DNA of 64,000 nucleotides. It comes from Mycosphaerella arachidis (taxonomy: Eukaryota; Ascomycota; Dothideomycetes; Mycosphaerellales; Mycosphaerellaceae). The notes under the pieces were generated by a model that saw only the letters and a list, made by a program, of their open reading frames with translations, made no database searches and was not told the DNA's origin. The translations under genes and the position numbers were made by a program. The stretch spans positions 1-64,000 of the forward strand of contig LIHB01000066.1 in NCBI GenBank assembly GCA_001297265.1, read 5' to 3'. Positions 20,779-32,793 of the stretch are shown one piece after another. Each line of letters opens with the position of its first letter. Within the stretch, counting starts at the first letter, position 1.

Positions 20779-22252
20779 ATGCGACACTGCCTCAGCCACT
20801 CGTTCCTTTTTGCTTTGGCAGGCACACTATCAGCTGCTGAGTGTCAAGCAACAACATCTGAGAAGCAGATCTGCCGTGTGGAATCTCAATATGCTTCTTC
20901 AAATGGCACAGCCGATGACTCCCCAGCGATTACGGCAGCTTTTGAGAAATGCGCTTCCGGTGGCATCATCGCTTTTGATCTTGGCGTCGACTACAACGTC
21001 CTGACACCCATCAAGGCGTCCAATCTCTGCGACGTCGAGATCCACATGTACGGCAACCTCAATCTTCCGCGCAACGTCACCTACGTTCAGGAAATCTACA
21101 ACAAGACCGGCGGCAGCAGCTTGACTTGGTTCACTTTCGCCGGCGAGCGAGTCAACTACACATCCACCGCCAACGTCACAACCGGCTGGATCAAATCCTA
21201 CGGCCAAGCATGGTGGGATCTCAACGCGCCGAATGCTACAGGTACTGCCGGCCGTCCTCATTTGTCCAATTGGCAAGTGAATGACTTGTCGATAAACCAC
21301 CTGAAATCCCTGAAACCCATCGCATGGAACCACAGACTCCAGGGCAACAACATCTACGTCACGAACACCGTCATCGAGGCCTCGTCCGACAACAACCAGC
21401 TCTGGGGCGTGGGCTTCCCATTCAATACCGACGGTATCCAGGTCTCTGGTCAGAATGTCACGATCCTTGCCTCAACGATCTACAACGGCGACGACGCATT
21501 CGCCATCTCGGATGGATCCCAAGACGTCACGATTCAGCGCGCCACAGTCGGCTACGCCTCTCACGGGATGTCCATTGGATCTCTCGGAAAGGATGCAACT
21601 GCATTCGTCAACGTGTCCAACATCTACTTCGACGACATCACAATGATCGACACCGTCTATGGTGCACGGTTCAAGTCCTGGGTCGGGGGACAGGGCCTTG
21701 TCAAGAATGTCACCTGGAACAACATTCGCCTGTACAATGTATCGTTCCCGGTTTTCGTCACGCAGACGTATTCCGATCAGTCCAATGACAATTCCAACGT
21801 TCGTCAGAACAACGGGTCGGTGAATATGGAGGACTTTACTTGGTCTGAATGGGTCGGTACCCAGGCAAGCTATGACTATGGTGATGGGACTTGTGTTAGT
21901 GATGTAAGCTCACCCTTGCCTTGTACATCCCGCTTCGTCCCCACTCCCCATTCCCTTCCGCTTCCATCCTCCTATTTTCTTCCTTCCATCTCCTGCCCCT
22001 CATCTCTATACTGACACGTCTCTCTTCTAGCCCTGCTGGTACGACGTCGGCCTGCCCGAGGACACTCGCACCGACGCCATCATCCTCGAGTGCAACACCG
22101 ACAGCAGCTGCAAGAACTTTCAATTCAACAACTTCGAAGTTTTCCCACAGAATTTAAAGCAAACGAGTGTTATTTGTATAAATGCTACCGCTGAGCTAAA
22201 TCCTAATTTGGGCTTTGACTGTAGGAACGGGACGTATGTCCCGACTGCGTAG
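20779..22252 (+). CDS. Secreted GH28 polygalacturonase-family glycoside hydrolase
   Basis: Two exons, 20779-21903 and 22031-22252, with a 127-bp intron (GTAAGC...TTCTAG), give 448 residues. The signal peptide MRHCLSHSFLFALAGTLSAA sets the start; an upstream in-frame ATG at 20716 would spoil it. Family 28 parallel beta-helix motifs are present: NTDGI at 216-220, GDDAFAIS at 237-244 (catalytic Asp pair), SHGMSIGS at 261-268 where GHG is usual, and RFK at 297-299 for RIK. At least ten N-glycosylation sequons are seen. It should hydrolyse pectic polymers outside the cell; exo-polygalacturonase, xylogalacturonan or rhamnogalacturonan specificity cannot be told from the motifs. Exon 2 adds conserved cysteines (PCWYDVG, LECNTDSSC, GFDCRNGTY). 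Confidence 0.92.
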
Positions 22253-23083
22253 GAGAGCTAAAGGCGATAGTTGGCCCGTAGCTGTAGTGATGAGGTGGTC
22301 CCATTATGAACATGAGAAGGGTGGTAATTGCGAGATGCGCCTGTGCTATGGCGCCCGCATAGATTTATTACATAATAGTCCTGACTAAGCGGACACACTG
22401 CCCGATAATCACCACGAAACGCTACGCTAGGACTTCATTCTCATGCTGAGCTGGAAAAAGAGGAGCCGGAGCATTTTGTTGTAAGGGTAATCACAAAACT
22501 AGTAGACGGGGGCAGCGGAAAGATAAAGGTCGGCTACATCGTCAACGCCGGGCGCATACCTCACTCGAAGCCGAAGTGTTTTTCCGAGGTCAATTGTAGG
22601 AACGAGAGAGCTTTGCCAAGTCTATCTAATGAACGAGGATGTATAGGAATGGGGGATAGATGGTGACGTTGAGATTTTGTAGGGACTTTGTAGTACTTGT
22701 GAGGTTGGGATATGTATCTATAGGGTCCGACGCTGCACCGTGAACAGATGTGCTACGTGACCATGACTTGCCCCCCCGATCTGGCTGACCTGCGATGTGG
22801 GTGGGTCCTGGTTGTCAGCGATTCTCGCCAGTTGCGCTGGGTGGACGGGCAATGTGGGAGACAGAGCGGTTTTGGATCGCGACATCACGTTTCTATAAGA
22901 AGACTGCGGAATACAAAATCCGCTGTTGTTTTGTCCAATGAACCGCCTGAACGTCTCGCAGCGCAGGACCATCTCTTCTGCGTGTGCCCCCTATGCCCAG
23001 CCCTCGCGCTTGCGCTAATGTTTGTGCTAGCCGTTTGCGCTCACCTGCACCTACTTCTGCGACCCGATCAAACCATCCTGCTC
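22253..23083. other. Convergent intergenic region, no gene seen
   Basis: About 830 bp lie between the GH28 stop and the tail of the GTPase pseudogene. Short open frames on both strands have no recognisable motif. Confidence 0.5.
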
Positions 23084-25120
23084 TCACTTTTCGCAGATAG
23101 CCAGCTGCTTCGCAATCTCCTCAAGGTCTTTCAGCGCCTTGTTGGTGGCGTCGACCATGATTCTCGTGCCCTTTGAGTTCTTGGAATCTACAACTCCTTC
23201 AGTTGTGAAGCGGTCCTTGAACTCTGTCTCGATCTTCCCTCCTGACATATGAAGCTGCTTCTTGCATTTGATCTTGAGTCCGTTCTGCAGTGTTGAGAAG
23301 TCAGCCTGTGCGCGTGTGAGGACTGCGCGATAGATTTTTGACTTGGGTGCGTTCGCAGTGCCATTCTGTGGTTCGATGCCAAAAATCGCCTCCCGAAGCA
23401 ATGTGACTCGACGGGTCTGCAGGTTCTTGCGCCTGTAGTCGCTCTTCGTATGCGAGGCCATGAACACGGGCATGAGCTCCTAACCAAAGTAGGAGATTGG
23501 CTTGCGATCACGCCAACTGTCCAGGCTCAGGTCTTTGCTGATGTAACTCATTTGCTTCTTAAAGGATTCGAACATGGCGTCGACTGCTTTCACGTCTCCA
23601 TCCTCGCATTCGTTCAAGTGCTGTATGAAGTCGCGGCCATTCTTGGTGGTAATGGCGACTCGCTCGAGATCGGGACAACTTTCGACCTCCTTGCCAAGGT
23701 CATTGTAATAAGATTCGATCTTATCCTGCGCATTGCCCTGCTCGGCTGTCACCTCCTCTATGAAACCTTCGAGCGCAGCCGCAACATTCTCGCGACAATG
23801 GGTCTGCATGATGTCTGTCCACGAAATCCACCGAATCTCCTTACTGGAATCGTGCTTGACCTGTTTCAGATCGTCTGGGTAACGCCACTTGCCGAAGCGA
23901 TACCAAAATGCATGGAAGGTGGACGGCAAGGTGAGGATCCACTTATTGAACGCCATCTTCAGTTGTCTATACCAAATCCTTTCGAGCTTTTGCAAATTCA
24001 CTGCGAAGTGCTCCGTGAATTTGTTGGTGATCGACTGCATGACCTCGTCCAAGATGTGCTCGCGCCTCAATTTGAAGTGCTGGAGGATCTCTTGCACCGC
24101 TTTCATGCTCTCGATATTGGTTTTCACCAAGGTTCGCTCGATACTGCCGATCATGCTGGGTAGCTTCTTGGTTGCCACGTCTTGGAGCGTGGAGAACTTG
24201 CCCTCCGCTGTCAATCTGTAGAGAATGTGCATGATGCGAGTGACGCCGGTCTCAAGCAGCGAGCTGCTCGGTCCTTTGTCGGCCATAGCAGAGATCGATT
24301 TGATTTGACCACCTTGAGCATGTCTGTGAAATTCTCCTGGAGCTCTTTCACACGGTGGTCAATCACAAGACGATGCTCTTTAGCCTTTGCATAAGCATGC
24401 ATGCTTGTGACCTCAGAAAGACGTTGGCACAAGCCACTGAGGCTCTTCGTGACATCTGTGGAAGCGCTGGACTTTTCCTGAGTCGCCGACGTGTTGCTCG
24501 TTGGTCGATTTCAGTTCCTCATTGCTCCTGTTACATGGTTCCACCCGAAACATCTCAGTCTGCCCAATCTGTAGAGCCAAGAATTCCTGGGTGGCGAAAG
24601 TGCCGCGTCGAACGCCTCCGCTAGGCCGTGCGATGTCCCGATTGCCTGTGACTCGGTTGACGAGCTGCGTCTTTCCGGCTCCCATACAACCCACCAAGGC
24701 TGTAGACCCGAGTTTGGGGTATAAGTCTTGGATCGGGGCGCATTTCGAGACATCCTCGCAGATAGTGTCGACGATTGTGTTATTCAATTTCGCCGCATTG
24801 GCCTGTAGCTGCGATTGCGTGATGTCCTGCACAACTTTCTGCACCCTCTTCTCCATCCCTGGATACAGGACATGGTTCGTTGCAATGCGCGGTGCCTCTG
24901 GGTTGAGAAAATTGCTGTCGTTGTCGGCATTGGTCGACGTGCTATTTTCTGTCTCAGGAGTCATTGGGAGGAGTGCAACTTGGACCTTTGGGCGCTTGGG
25001 GCCTGGGAAACGGGTAAGTATTAATCGGATGCGCTCGGCCTCGTAGCGGCAGAGATAAACAAGCTATTTACCTAGTGTACCTTCTGGCACGAATAACTCC
25101 TCACTGGGCGCACGCTTCAT
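23084..25120 (-). pseudogene. Truncated large GTPase (dynamin/SLIP-GC-like) pseudogene, copy B
   Basis: Exon 1 is 25120-25072 (MKRAPSEELFVPEGTLG). A 69-bp intron follows, and exon 2 starts at 25002 with PKRPKVQVALLP. The P-loop GCMGAGKTQLVNRVTGN is present, but the region that should carry DTPG and TKxD is missing. The frame shifts near 24430-24480 and again near 24290. The helical stalk then reads like copy A (for example FHAFWYRFGKWRYPDD against FWAFCRRHGRWVQPKP; KPISYFG against RPISYVG). Where copy A has Lys after PISYVG, copy B has TAG (23480-23482), and homology continues in frame to 23084. Loss of the switch and specificity motifs, two frameshifts and a stop make it non-functional as a GTPase. 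The intact N-terminal exon structure suggests fairly recent decay. Confidence 0.8.
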
Positions 25121-26710
25121 ATTTGCAACCGGTGCAGCCTGTTGCTGCGGATGCCGCCTTGTGGGATCCACTTGTGGTACACCAAAGGTGCTAACACAAG
25201 AGGTCGACACAGTCGTGTTGGGAGGTGATGTTGGTGTCTGCTGCTTGGTGGTTGGTAGTGATTGGCTTCCGCGGTGGTGATGATGTTGGACGAAGTTGGT
25301 GTCGTCTGCTGAAGGTGGTGGTATGTTTGTGCGAAGTAGAAGCAATAATTGCAGTGAGTAGTGCGCTATTCGTACCGTAGAAGAGACAGAGTCCTTCGAC
25401 CGCCGGTACGTGCTGGACCCACTCCTACTGTCGCGGAAGGCAGCAGAAGTTGCACGTGCGTGCACTCGAGTGACTGCCAACCTGCCCAGCAACCGGGACG
25501 ATCTAGCGGATATTAGCGGCCGACGCACCAGGAAATGGACGGCTGTCCCAGAAGTCTGTGTTCAATGGTTCTGCTCAGCTTCACTCCATCGTAGCAGAGC
25601 CAGGCAGCCGCGAGCGCGGATCCACACCGCCGCAGATTTTGCACGTGCGTGCACTCGAGTGACTGCAAGCAATTCCACCAGCAGGGATGGTCTGGCAGAG
25701 TTTGGTGGCAAGGGCACCAGAAGTCTGCCGACCGTCCCAGAACGCAGTCTTCGAGGGCGCTGGTTCAATTCACTCAGTTGTCGAAGCGCTAGGCAGCCGC
25801 CAAGTAGCCACGCAACAATTCCAAAAGAAACTGCACGAGCTCATGGCTTCGGCTGTGAAAGGCATTGAACATGATGCCGTCAAATGTCCGTGAGGTGTAT
25901 CAAGCAAATCCGGGTTAGATGCTGCTGCCCACAGGATTCACAAGACCATCCATTTGGCATCGCCAGATCAGATCGGAGGAGCAGTCCCTGAGGTTCCAGC
26001 TTCGTCCTGAACCATGCTTGGCGCCAGTCCGGGTAAGGTTCTGCCAGTCAGTCGTCACATGTTGGTGTGATACGAGGCTCCGACCACCTCACTGAGACCC
26101 TACTCCCTATGTAACCAGAACGCTCTCTCCTGCGATTGTGGAAACGACGTGTCTTGCAAGAGTCGTCGGAACCCAGCGATGGTTCGGCCTCATAGCATTT
26201 CCTTCTGTTGAGACGTTTTGTCCGGGCTACACTGCCGGACAGGACAACAGCATTGCTGCGGCAAATGCAGTGCACGCCGTCCCAGCCTGTCTTTGTCGAC
26301 CTGCAATCACAAGTCATGTGTCATGTGACTGAAAAAGAACCCAGAGTTTCTTCAAGTTCTGAAAACTGCATCTCGAGGTCTTGTTTCCTCGCGTGAGCTG
26401 AACCCGAGCCTAAGCAGTAAGAACACCCGAAGGAACGGCTTCGGCACGTGAAGCCCCAAAGAGTCGGGAGGCGGTACGCTCGCTATGACATGCGTCTCTG
26501 TTCCATTGATCTTATACGAATCCGCATCTTGTTCACCTTTTCCTCAGGTCCGTGTCGTATCGCGTCAGAGTCTTGTCCAAATCTACTGGATTGAGGGCTA
26601 GAAAGCGCCATTTCGCTCCCAAAGTTCGTGGGGGTCGTGTCGTCATGCTTCTAGTCCAGAACCTGCTGAAGGAGAACCAAGCATTCTTGCCTGCTCTTAC
26701 TGCCGTCTCC
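25121..26710. other. Spacer between the two GTPase paralogues
   Basis: It holds a degenerate tandem duplication (25440-25800) and otherwise only short frames. The part next to 25120 is the upstream region of copy B. The stretch 25900-26700 shows no feature I can name. Confidence 0.5.
25440..25800. repeat. Degenerate 189-bp tandem duplication with CACGTG box
   Basis: A 28-bp block containing GCACGTGCGTGCACTCGAGT is identical at 25450-25477 and 25639-25666. Similarity continues, weaker, for about 160 bp on each side of the second copy: GTCCCAGAA recurs, and one plus-strand frame reads SVFNGSAQLHSIVAEPGSR in copy 1 and AVFEGAGSIHSVVEALGSR in copy 2. That suggests an old duplicated coding fragment, now full of stops, but a duplicated regulatory segment is also possible. 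Confidence 0.65.
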
Positions 26711-29636
26711 TCAAACCACTTTACCGGCACCAGCACCCCCGCCCTCCCTCTCCCACGCCTCGCAAACCCTCACCTTCGCCTCAACTTCCCTCAACCCCTC
26801 AAGGGCCTCCTTCGCTGCGTCCACCAGAGTTTTCACAGCCTTGGGGTCCTGCGGCGCCTCGTCCTTAACCACATACCTCCTGCAAAAATCCTTCTTGATA
26901 TCGCGACTCGCATCCTCGAACTTCTTCAGCAGCTTCTCCTTCAAACTATCCCTCAAGCCCTCAAAGCTCTTCTGCGCAAAATCGAAGACGGCTTGGAAGA
27001 TATTTGGAACTTCCGCCTCGCCTGCGCTCATGCCAAAGAGACGCCGGCGGACGACTTCGACTCGATCGAAGTGGGGATCCTTCTTCTTTCGCCGGTCCGT
27101 AGAGGCACCTGGCTTGGCTTTGATGTCCTTGACAGCGTCGAATGTGTCCTGCATGGCCTTGCCAACGTAGGAGATGGGGCGGTCTTTCTCCCAGGTGTCG
27201 ACGGTGATATCGGTGGAGATGGTGGTGAGTTGGCGGCGGAGGGACTCGAAGAGGGCGTTGCTCGACTTGACGATTTCGTTCCTCTTCTCGTGAAGCACCT
27301 TGAAGAAGTCCTCGCCCTTCTTCGTCTTTGCGATACCCTGGTAGGCTGGGCAATCCTTCAGAGTACTCTCGAGGTCGTGAAAGAAGTCTGCGATGCTGGA
27401 CTCGGCTTCGCTTTGCTGGTGCTGGACGCCGTCGAGGAAGGTGTCGAATACTTTGCCGATGTCGTGTGCGAAGACGCCTTGGATGTTGGCGACCCAGGAG
27501 ATCTTGTCCTTCTTCTTGATAGTGGAATTCTTAGGCTTTGGCTGAACCCATCGACCGTGACGACGGCAGAAAGCCCAGAAAGTGCCAGAGTGGTATTGCT
27601 TCCACTCATCGAATTTCTTCTGGAGCTTCTCGCGCCAGGCTCTCTCGTAGCCCGTGAAGACCGTCTCAATGTGGTCATTGAAGAGGTCGTCCAGCGCTTT
27701 GCAGATCATATCCAGCATCTCCCCGTTGCCGCTGAGGGCAAGGTCGAGGGCATTTTGCACTTCTTCCTTTCTTGCTAGGCGCGTCTTGGTAAGTGCTCCG
27801 ATGACACCGTTAAAGACAGCTGGGAGGTGGATGCTGGCAATGCGGCTCAGGGTGCGCACTTTGCCGGAAGTCGGGATGCCGTAGAGCAGGCGCTGTAGAT
27901 GAGGAATGCCAGTGGCCTCGAATGGCAGCTTTGCACTCTCTGGCTTCAGAATGTGGTTCTGATACTCCGATGCCGACACGAAAATGACCTTGAGGTCGGG
28001 TTGCTTCTGCGACTTGGAGAGCTTGCGGAACTTGTCCCTCATCTCAGCTTCGGCATTCGCGTTGCCAACGTCGACTGCGATTTTGAATGCCTCCCTCTCT
28101 GCCTCCGAAATCAGCTGCGGTAGGTCTCGTAGCCGCATATCAGTATCGTAGTACTCGGCCTGCACTTCTGGTCGATCCATGCCGCGCTTCCAGATCTCGT
28201 CCTTCCTGTGATTCAGGCCAACTCTCTCGGCCTTGAGGTCTGTAATCTTCTTCTCGGCGGTGTCCAATGCGTCCCTGACCTCTGATTTGAGCTTCTTCCT
28301 CTCATGGGGCTTGAGATCATCCTTCTGGTCGATCTTTGTCATGATAAGGTACGTATTGTTCGCTTTGCCCAGGTGAAGACAGAGACGAAGTACAGCGTTG
28401 ATCTCCGGATGCTTGGCATTTCGCAAGCGCTGTGAGACGATGAAGATGCTACCAGCTTGACGTAGGTACGCTGTGGTCTTCTCCACTACGGTCGGGTCAC
28501 TGTCCGTCACACCAGGGGTGTCGGCGAGCAAAAGGCCAGCTCTAAGCATGTCGTGGTCAAGATGTACACAGACTTTTCGGATGATTGGCCAAGGGTGTGG
28601 CTCCTTCGCACCTTCGCCAGACGAAAGAAGCGGCTTCGAGACACGATCGAAGATCGTCAGCAGCTCGTCGCAGTCTGCGGCGCTGTAGGACTCAACACCA
28701 TCCACGATACTGCGAGAAGCCATGAAGGTCTTGATGTAGCGGGCCGTCTCTTTGACAAGCTCATCAAGTTTGACCTGTTCTTGATGCTGTTCGCGGAAGA
28801 ACTCTGCGGCGTCACCGATGCTCTCGAAAGATGTCTTGTCGCAGAGCATGATGTGGAAGTAAAGAACGGCGTTGTCATGCTTGCTTTCCAGCTCCTCGAG
28901 GTCTTGTTCATCCAGAGCCTCGCCAGCGTCCTCACTACCGGCCTTCTCGAGAAACGTGTAGATGTCCTGGCATCTCTGCTTGATGACGATTTTGAGTTGC
29001 TCGTCGCTGTAGTAGACCGCCTTGACTCTGATCTCTTCGGTCTGTCCAGGCTCGGGGCCCAAGTACTCGTGCACCAAGTTGGTGCCCCGGTCCGCTGAGT
29101 CAGAGTCTATTGCGGCGCCTGGTTGGTCAGAATGCAGTTGATGGTTCGCGATTTGCCAGCGCGCATTGGACCAACCAGGGCGACAGGCTTGTTCTTGGGG
29201 TAGTGCGCCTGCGGGACGCGAAATTGTTCTAGCTGCTTTGTGATGATTTCAACGTCTTCATTCGAGTACTTCGCAGATTTCAGCTCGCGGAGCACGAGGC
29301 TGAACTTGTCGGATATGTCCGTAACCCCCTGCTCGGCTTCTGGAAACAGCACATGGTAGACGGCTAGGCGTGGTCGGCCAGAGATTGGTTGCGGTTGCGT
29401 ATGCTCAGCGTCTGCCGTGAGGTTTTTAGGTGCTGCGACGGTGGTAGATGTGTCGTTGACGGAGAGCTTCACTCTCTTGTTGCCTGAGGAATGTTTAGCG
29501 CCGCTTCCCTTTGCATGAGGATGTGACACTCACCCTTGTTGTTAGCTTGGCTAGCTTCGATGTCCTGTGGCTCGAACAGTGGTGACTCCGACCGCTCACG
29601 CTTCGCGACAGAGAGTGCCTGCTCGTCGTCGGCCAT
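26711..29636 (-). CDS. Large GTPase (dynamin/SLIP-GC-like), copy A, with a frameshift after the P-loop
   Basis: Exon 1 29636-29534 (MADDEQALSVAKRERSESPL...) joins exon 2 at 29483 across a 50-bp intron (GTGAGT...CTCAG). Exon 2 has the P-loop GPMRAGKSRTINCILTNQ, then runs into TAG at 29107-29109. One frame over, homology continues without a gap as AIDSDSADRGTNLVHEYLGP and on for about 790 codons. G3 is LLADTPGVTDSD (about 28512-28523) and G4 is TKIDQKDD (about 28327-28338), followed by a long helical stalk to 26711. One missing base near 29110-29120 would explain the break, whether a real mutation or a sequence error. Total would be about 960 residues. The family is related to dynamin and vertebrate nuclear GTPase SLIP-GC; its role in fungi is unknown to me. 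No membrane segment is seen. Confidence 0.8.
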
Positions 29637-30193
29637 TATGTGGCTGTCTTCAGTATTTCGAAGGAAATTTATGGTGCGGTTGCTTGTAGATGGTGGTGGT
29701 GGTGGTCAAGTGGCGATAACGAGATGTGGTAATGTTGCAAAAAGGAAGTGGTTGGAGAGCGATTGAGAGTGTGCTGCCTCAGACAGTGTTCGTAGCAGAA
29801 ATAAGTGTCACTTGACAGGTGATGCGGGCCGGACCCACTTGTGAGGCTGCAGAAATTGATAGGAAAGTCCGAGTGAATGGATGCGCAAAACGTCGACGAA
29901 TATACGCCTCTATGGCCGGCGGCATCGCCCGCAAAAGCTGCCATTCTGTCCCAAAGCCGTGCTCGCGAAGCAACGGAAGGTCTTCACTTATGCTTCAGCG
30001 ATCACGAGACGCTGATAAATCCCAAGTAGCCGGCCAGACTCTCGCGCAGACTCGTTATAGTGTGGCCTTGGCGCTCTTCGGCGCTGTCGAACCTGTTGGC
30101 TGGAACGTGGTGTGTCATAGACGGCATCAAGTCGTGGTTAGCTGTAAAGCCTTGGCACAAGCCTGGCTTCTTTCAACAGCATGAGCCGATATC
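29637..30193. other. Upstream region of GTPase copy A, nothing else seen
   Basis: It lies between two minus-strand genes. A GGT/ACC-rich microsatellite (about 29691-29705) sits close to the GTPase start. Confidence 0.5.
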
Positions 30194-31997
30194 TCACCAC
30201 GCATCAAAATTGCCAAACCCACCACCTTTCTTCGCCTTCTTGGTCGGCGGAGGCTCTGGCTCATCCCATTCACCCACAACCTCGTCTTGCTCAGCAGGTA
30301 CGGCAGTCTTGAGGTACTTGCCAACCCCAGTGGCCGCACCGCCATCTTCCACTTTGCCGTTTGCATGGATACGCTTGCCAGTCCAGGTCGTCCGCTCGTC
30401 TTCCGCACCTCCTTCAAGCTTGAGCTGCTCCTTTCGTGCCTCTTCCGCCTCCTTCTCCGACCTTTGCTTGAGGAAGTCTTCGAACGGGTCGATGAGTATC
30501 GCAACGTCCTGAATGACGCAGTCTTGCTCTGGACGACTCTTATCATCTACAGGCACCTTCTCCAGCCTGTCCAGTGTATCGAGTCCGTCAACCACACGAC
30601 CGAAGATAGTGTGCTTGCGATTGAGATGCGCCGCTGCCTTGTACAAAATGAAGAATTGACTCGTGTTGGTATCCTTACCCTTGTTCGCCATTGAAATCAC
30701 GCCTCTGCCGTCATGTGTGAGCGGGCCTTCAAGCTCATCAGTGAAAGACTTGCCCCAACAAGACTGCCCACCACGACCCGTCCCTGTAGGATCTCCACCT
30801 TGAATCATGAAGTTTTTGATGTTGCGGTGGAAAGCAACGTTGTTGTAGTAGCCACGCTTCGAGAGCTGTATGAAGTTCCAGACTGCTTTTGGTGCATACT
30901 CCGGGTAGAGCTCGATGCTCACAGCTCCAAGGTTAGTCGTCATTCGAGCGTAGCCTTTCTGCTTGACCCGCTTCGGCTTGAGCATGTACTCTTCATCGCT
31001 CATAATGGCATGCTCTGTGGACGTTGATGGTGTGAGGCCAGTAGATGTGAAGGAGGCAGCTGCTTGACCATTCGTATACTTTGCTGCGTTGTAGGGAAGT
31101 GGCTTGGTCGTTCGAGATGACTTTGCGACATCTGCGTGTGCTTTTCGTGCGTGCGCAAGAGCTTGCGCTTCAGCAGAGCCACTGCCCTGGCTTGCGGCCT
31201 TCTCTCGCTCTGCCCTGGCCTTTGCGACAGCCTCTTTTGCCTTGATGATCTTCGCCGCCGAGCCGAGATTTTGGTCGTTGATGCCAGCACCACGTTCTGC
31301 CTCTTTCTCTGGTGTGAGCGTGCTTGTGCCATCCTGGAAGTACTTGAAGTGACTGAGATTCCTCGACTCGATGTTCTGTGGATCCTGAAGAGTGATGATG
31401 TCGCTTCGCTTGAACTCTCCATCGCTGACCAGATCTCGCCAGTTCTTGGCCTTGATGTTGAGTCGCTCGACGGTGTCGTAGCTGAAGACATTGCCCGTGG
31501 TCTTCAAGGCGACCAAGTGTGTGTTGTCGGTAATGACCTTGAACGTGACCGGATCGACATAGTCGCCTTCCTCGTTCTTGACAAAGTTCAGCTTGATCAG
31601 CTCCGCGCTCTTCAGGGGCCGGCCATCGACGGGATTCGTGCCATGCTTCTTGATCCAGGGCAAGATGTTGGTCAGGTCGAAGATGGTGCCGTTCGCGGTG
31701 CAGACTGGGTGCTCGAAGGGCTGGAGCGATACGGCGCAGAAGTTGAAGGGCAGACGCTTGAAGTGGGCTCCGGCGCCAAGATTCGCAGACCGGCGCGCAT
31801 TTGCACCGGCGCTGGCAGAGAAGGCATCCTCGGACGACCACTCGCTGTGCGTGATCTGGGCGCAAGTCAGTGAGGAAGATCATCTGGGCGGGAATCCGTT
31901 GCACTCGAGACATACGTACAGCTTGTCCGTGCCTGTTGTCGCGTTAGCACATCTACTACATGTACCTGCTGTCGACTTGCGACTGACCTTTACCCAT
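30194..31997 (-). CDS. U-box/cyclophilin peptidyl-prolyl isomerase, PPIL2/Cyp8 type
   Basis: Three exons: 31997-31988 (10 nt, MGK plus one base), 31932-31916 (17 nt) and 31855-30194, giving 562 residues beginning MGKGTDKLYITHSEW. The N-terminal U-box (FCAVSLQPFEHPVC, GTIFDLTNILPWIKKHGTNP) suggests E3 ubiquitin ligase activity. The cyclophilin domain lies in the C-terminal half (TNLGAVSIELYPEYAPKAV, NVAFHRNIKNFMIQGGDPTG, ISMANKGKDTNTSQFFI), with the conserved FHRxI-x-FMIQGGD block. PPIL2 homologues are nuclear and associate with the spliceosome. The cyclophilin Trp of the cyclosporin site is replaced by His/Tyr as in this family (AAHLNRKHTIFG). The C-terminus is Lys-rich (KKAKKGGGFGNFDAW). Confidence 0.95.
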
Positions 31998-32793
31998 GGC
32001 GCGCTATCTCAGTCGTGTGCAAAGAGTGTTGAGGCCAGTACTTGCGCGCAAGCCACCACCGAGCTTTCTTTCCATGTCGTGGAGATGATCGCAGACCACT
32101 CGCTGTGTCAACTTAGCTTAGCGCTCAGCAGGGTCTGAAGTCAGCTTGCGACTTCGACTCCCCTATACTTTCACATGCAACTTCACCAACGAAGGTCTAA
32201 AACTTCGAGGTCAGGACAGACTGCCAGGCCCATCTATATCTCCATCCGTTTTGTCGACGCGGTCAAGTGAACCCACGAAAACCTATATCCGCGAGAAAAG
32301 GTCTTCAGGTGTGGGCCGTCGACGCTCATGGGATGGCGACGATTCATGCCCCCCCGCCCCCCGGGGGGCTTTTGCCGAATGACAGTTCAGATGAAGAGTA
32401 ACAAAGAACACGCTGTGGACCGTCGCGTCGACGTACATGCGGAAGGAAAAGCGTGAGAGAATGATGGAGAGACGCGTTGGGCACGCCTAGTGACATGTAT
32501 CTTTTTTGATGATGGGGCACAGCAATGCAGGCTACTGAACCTGATATTCTATTGTCCGAGTGTGCCGATTCACTCACTGCCTATTCTGTTCAAGATCTAG
32601 ATGGTATACGGGAGTCTTCGAAAGCCACAAGAGGTCCTGCTCAAAACCAGTAGCCTTTATTGATACTCTATTCAAAGTGCAGTCATGGGTATCATCGCTC
32701 ATTCTACGCACCATCGCAAACCCTCGACAACGCCGCTTTTGCAGCAGAGGCAGCAGTCAACGCCTCGCGCCGCGTAATCTCAGCCAGTCGATT
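31998..32793. other. Intergenic, small G/C palindrome only
   Basis: About 800 bp lie between two minus-strand genes. A perfect C-run/G-run palindrome (CCCCCCGGGGGG) lies near 32357-32368. No gene was recognised. Confidence 0.5.

Noticed and set aside
22165..22205. tRNA-like string (complement of a D-arm, GCTACCGCTGAGCTA)
   Set aside because: It lies inside the second exon of the GH28 gene (INATAELNPN) and no matching acceptor or T-arm is present.
26552..27778. 408-codon open frame on the plus strand
   Set aside because: It is exactly antisense to the stalk of GTPase copy A, leucine-rich because of codon complementarity, and has no family motif.
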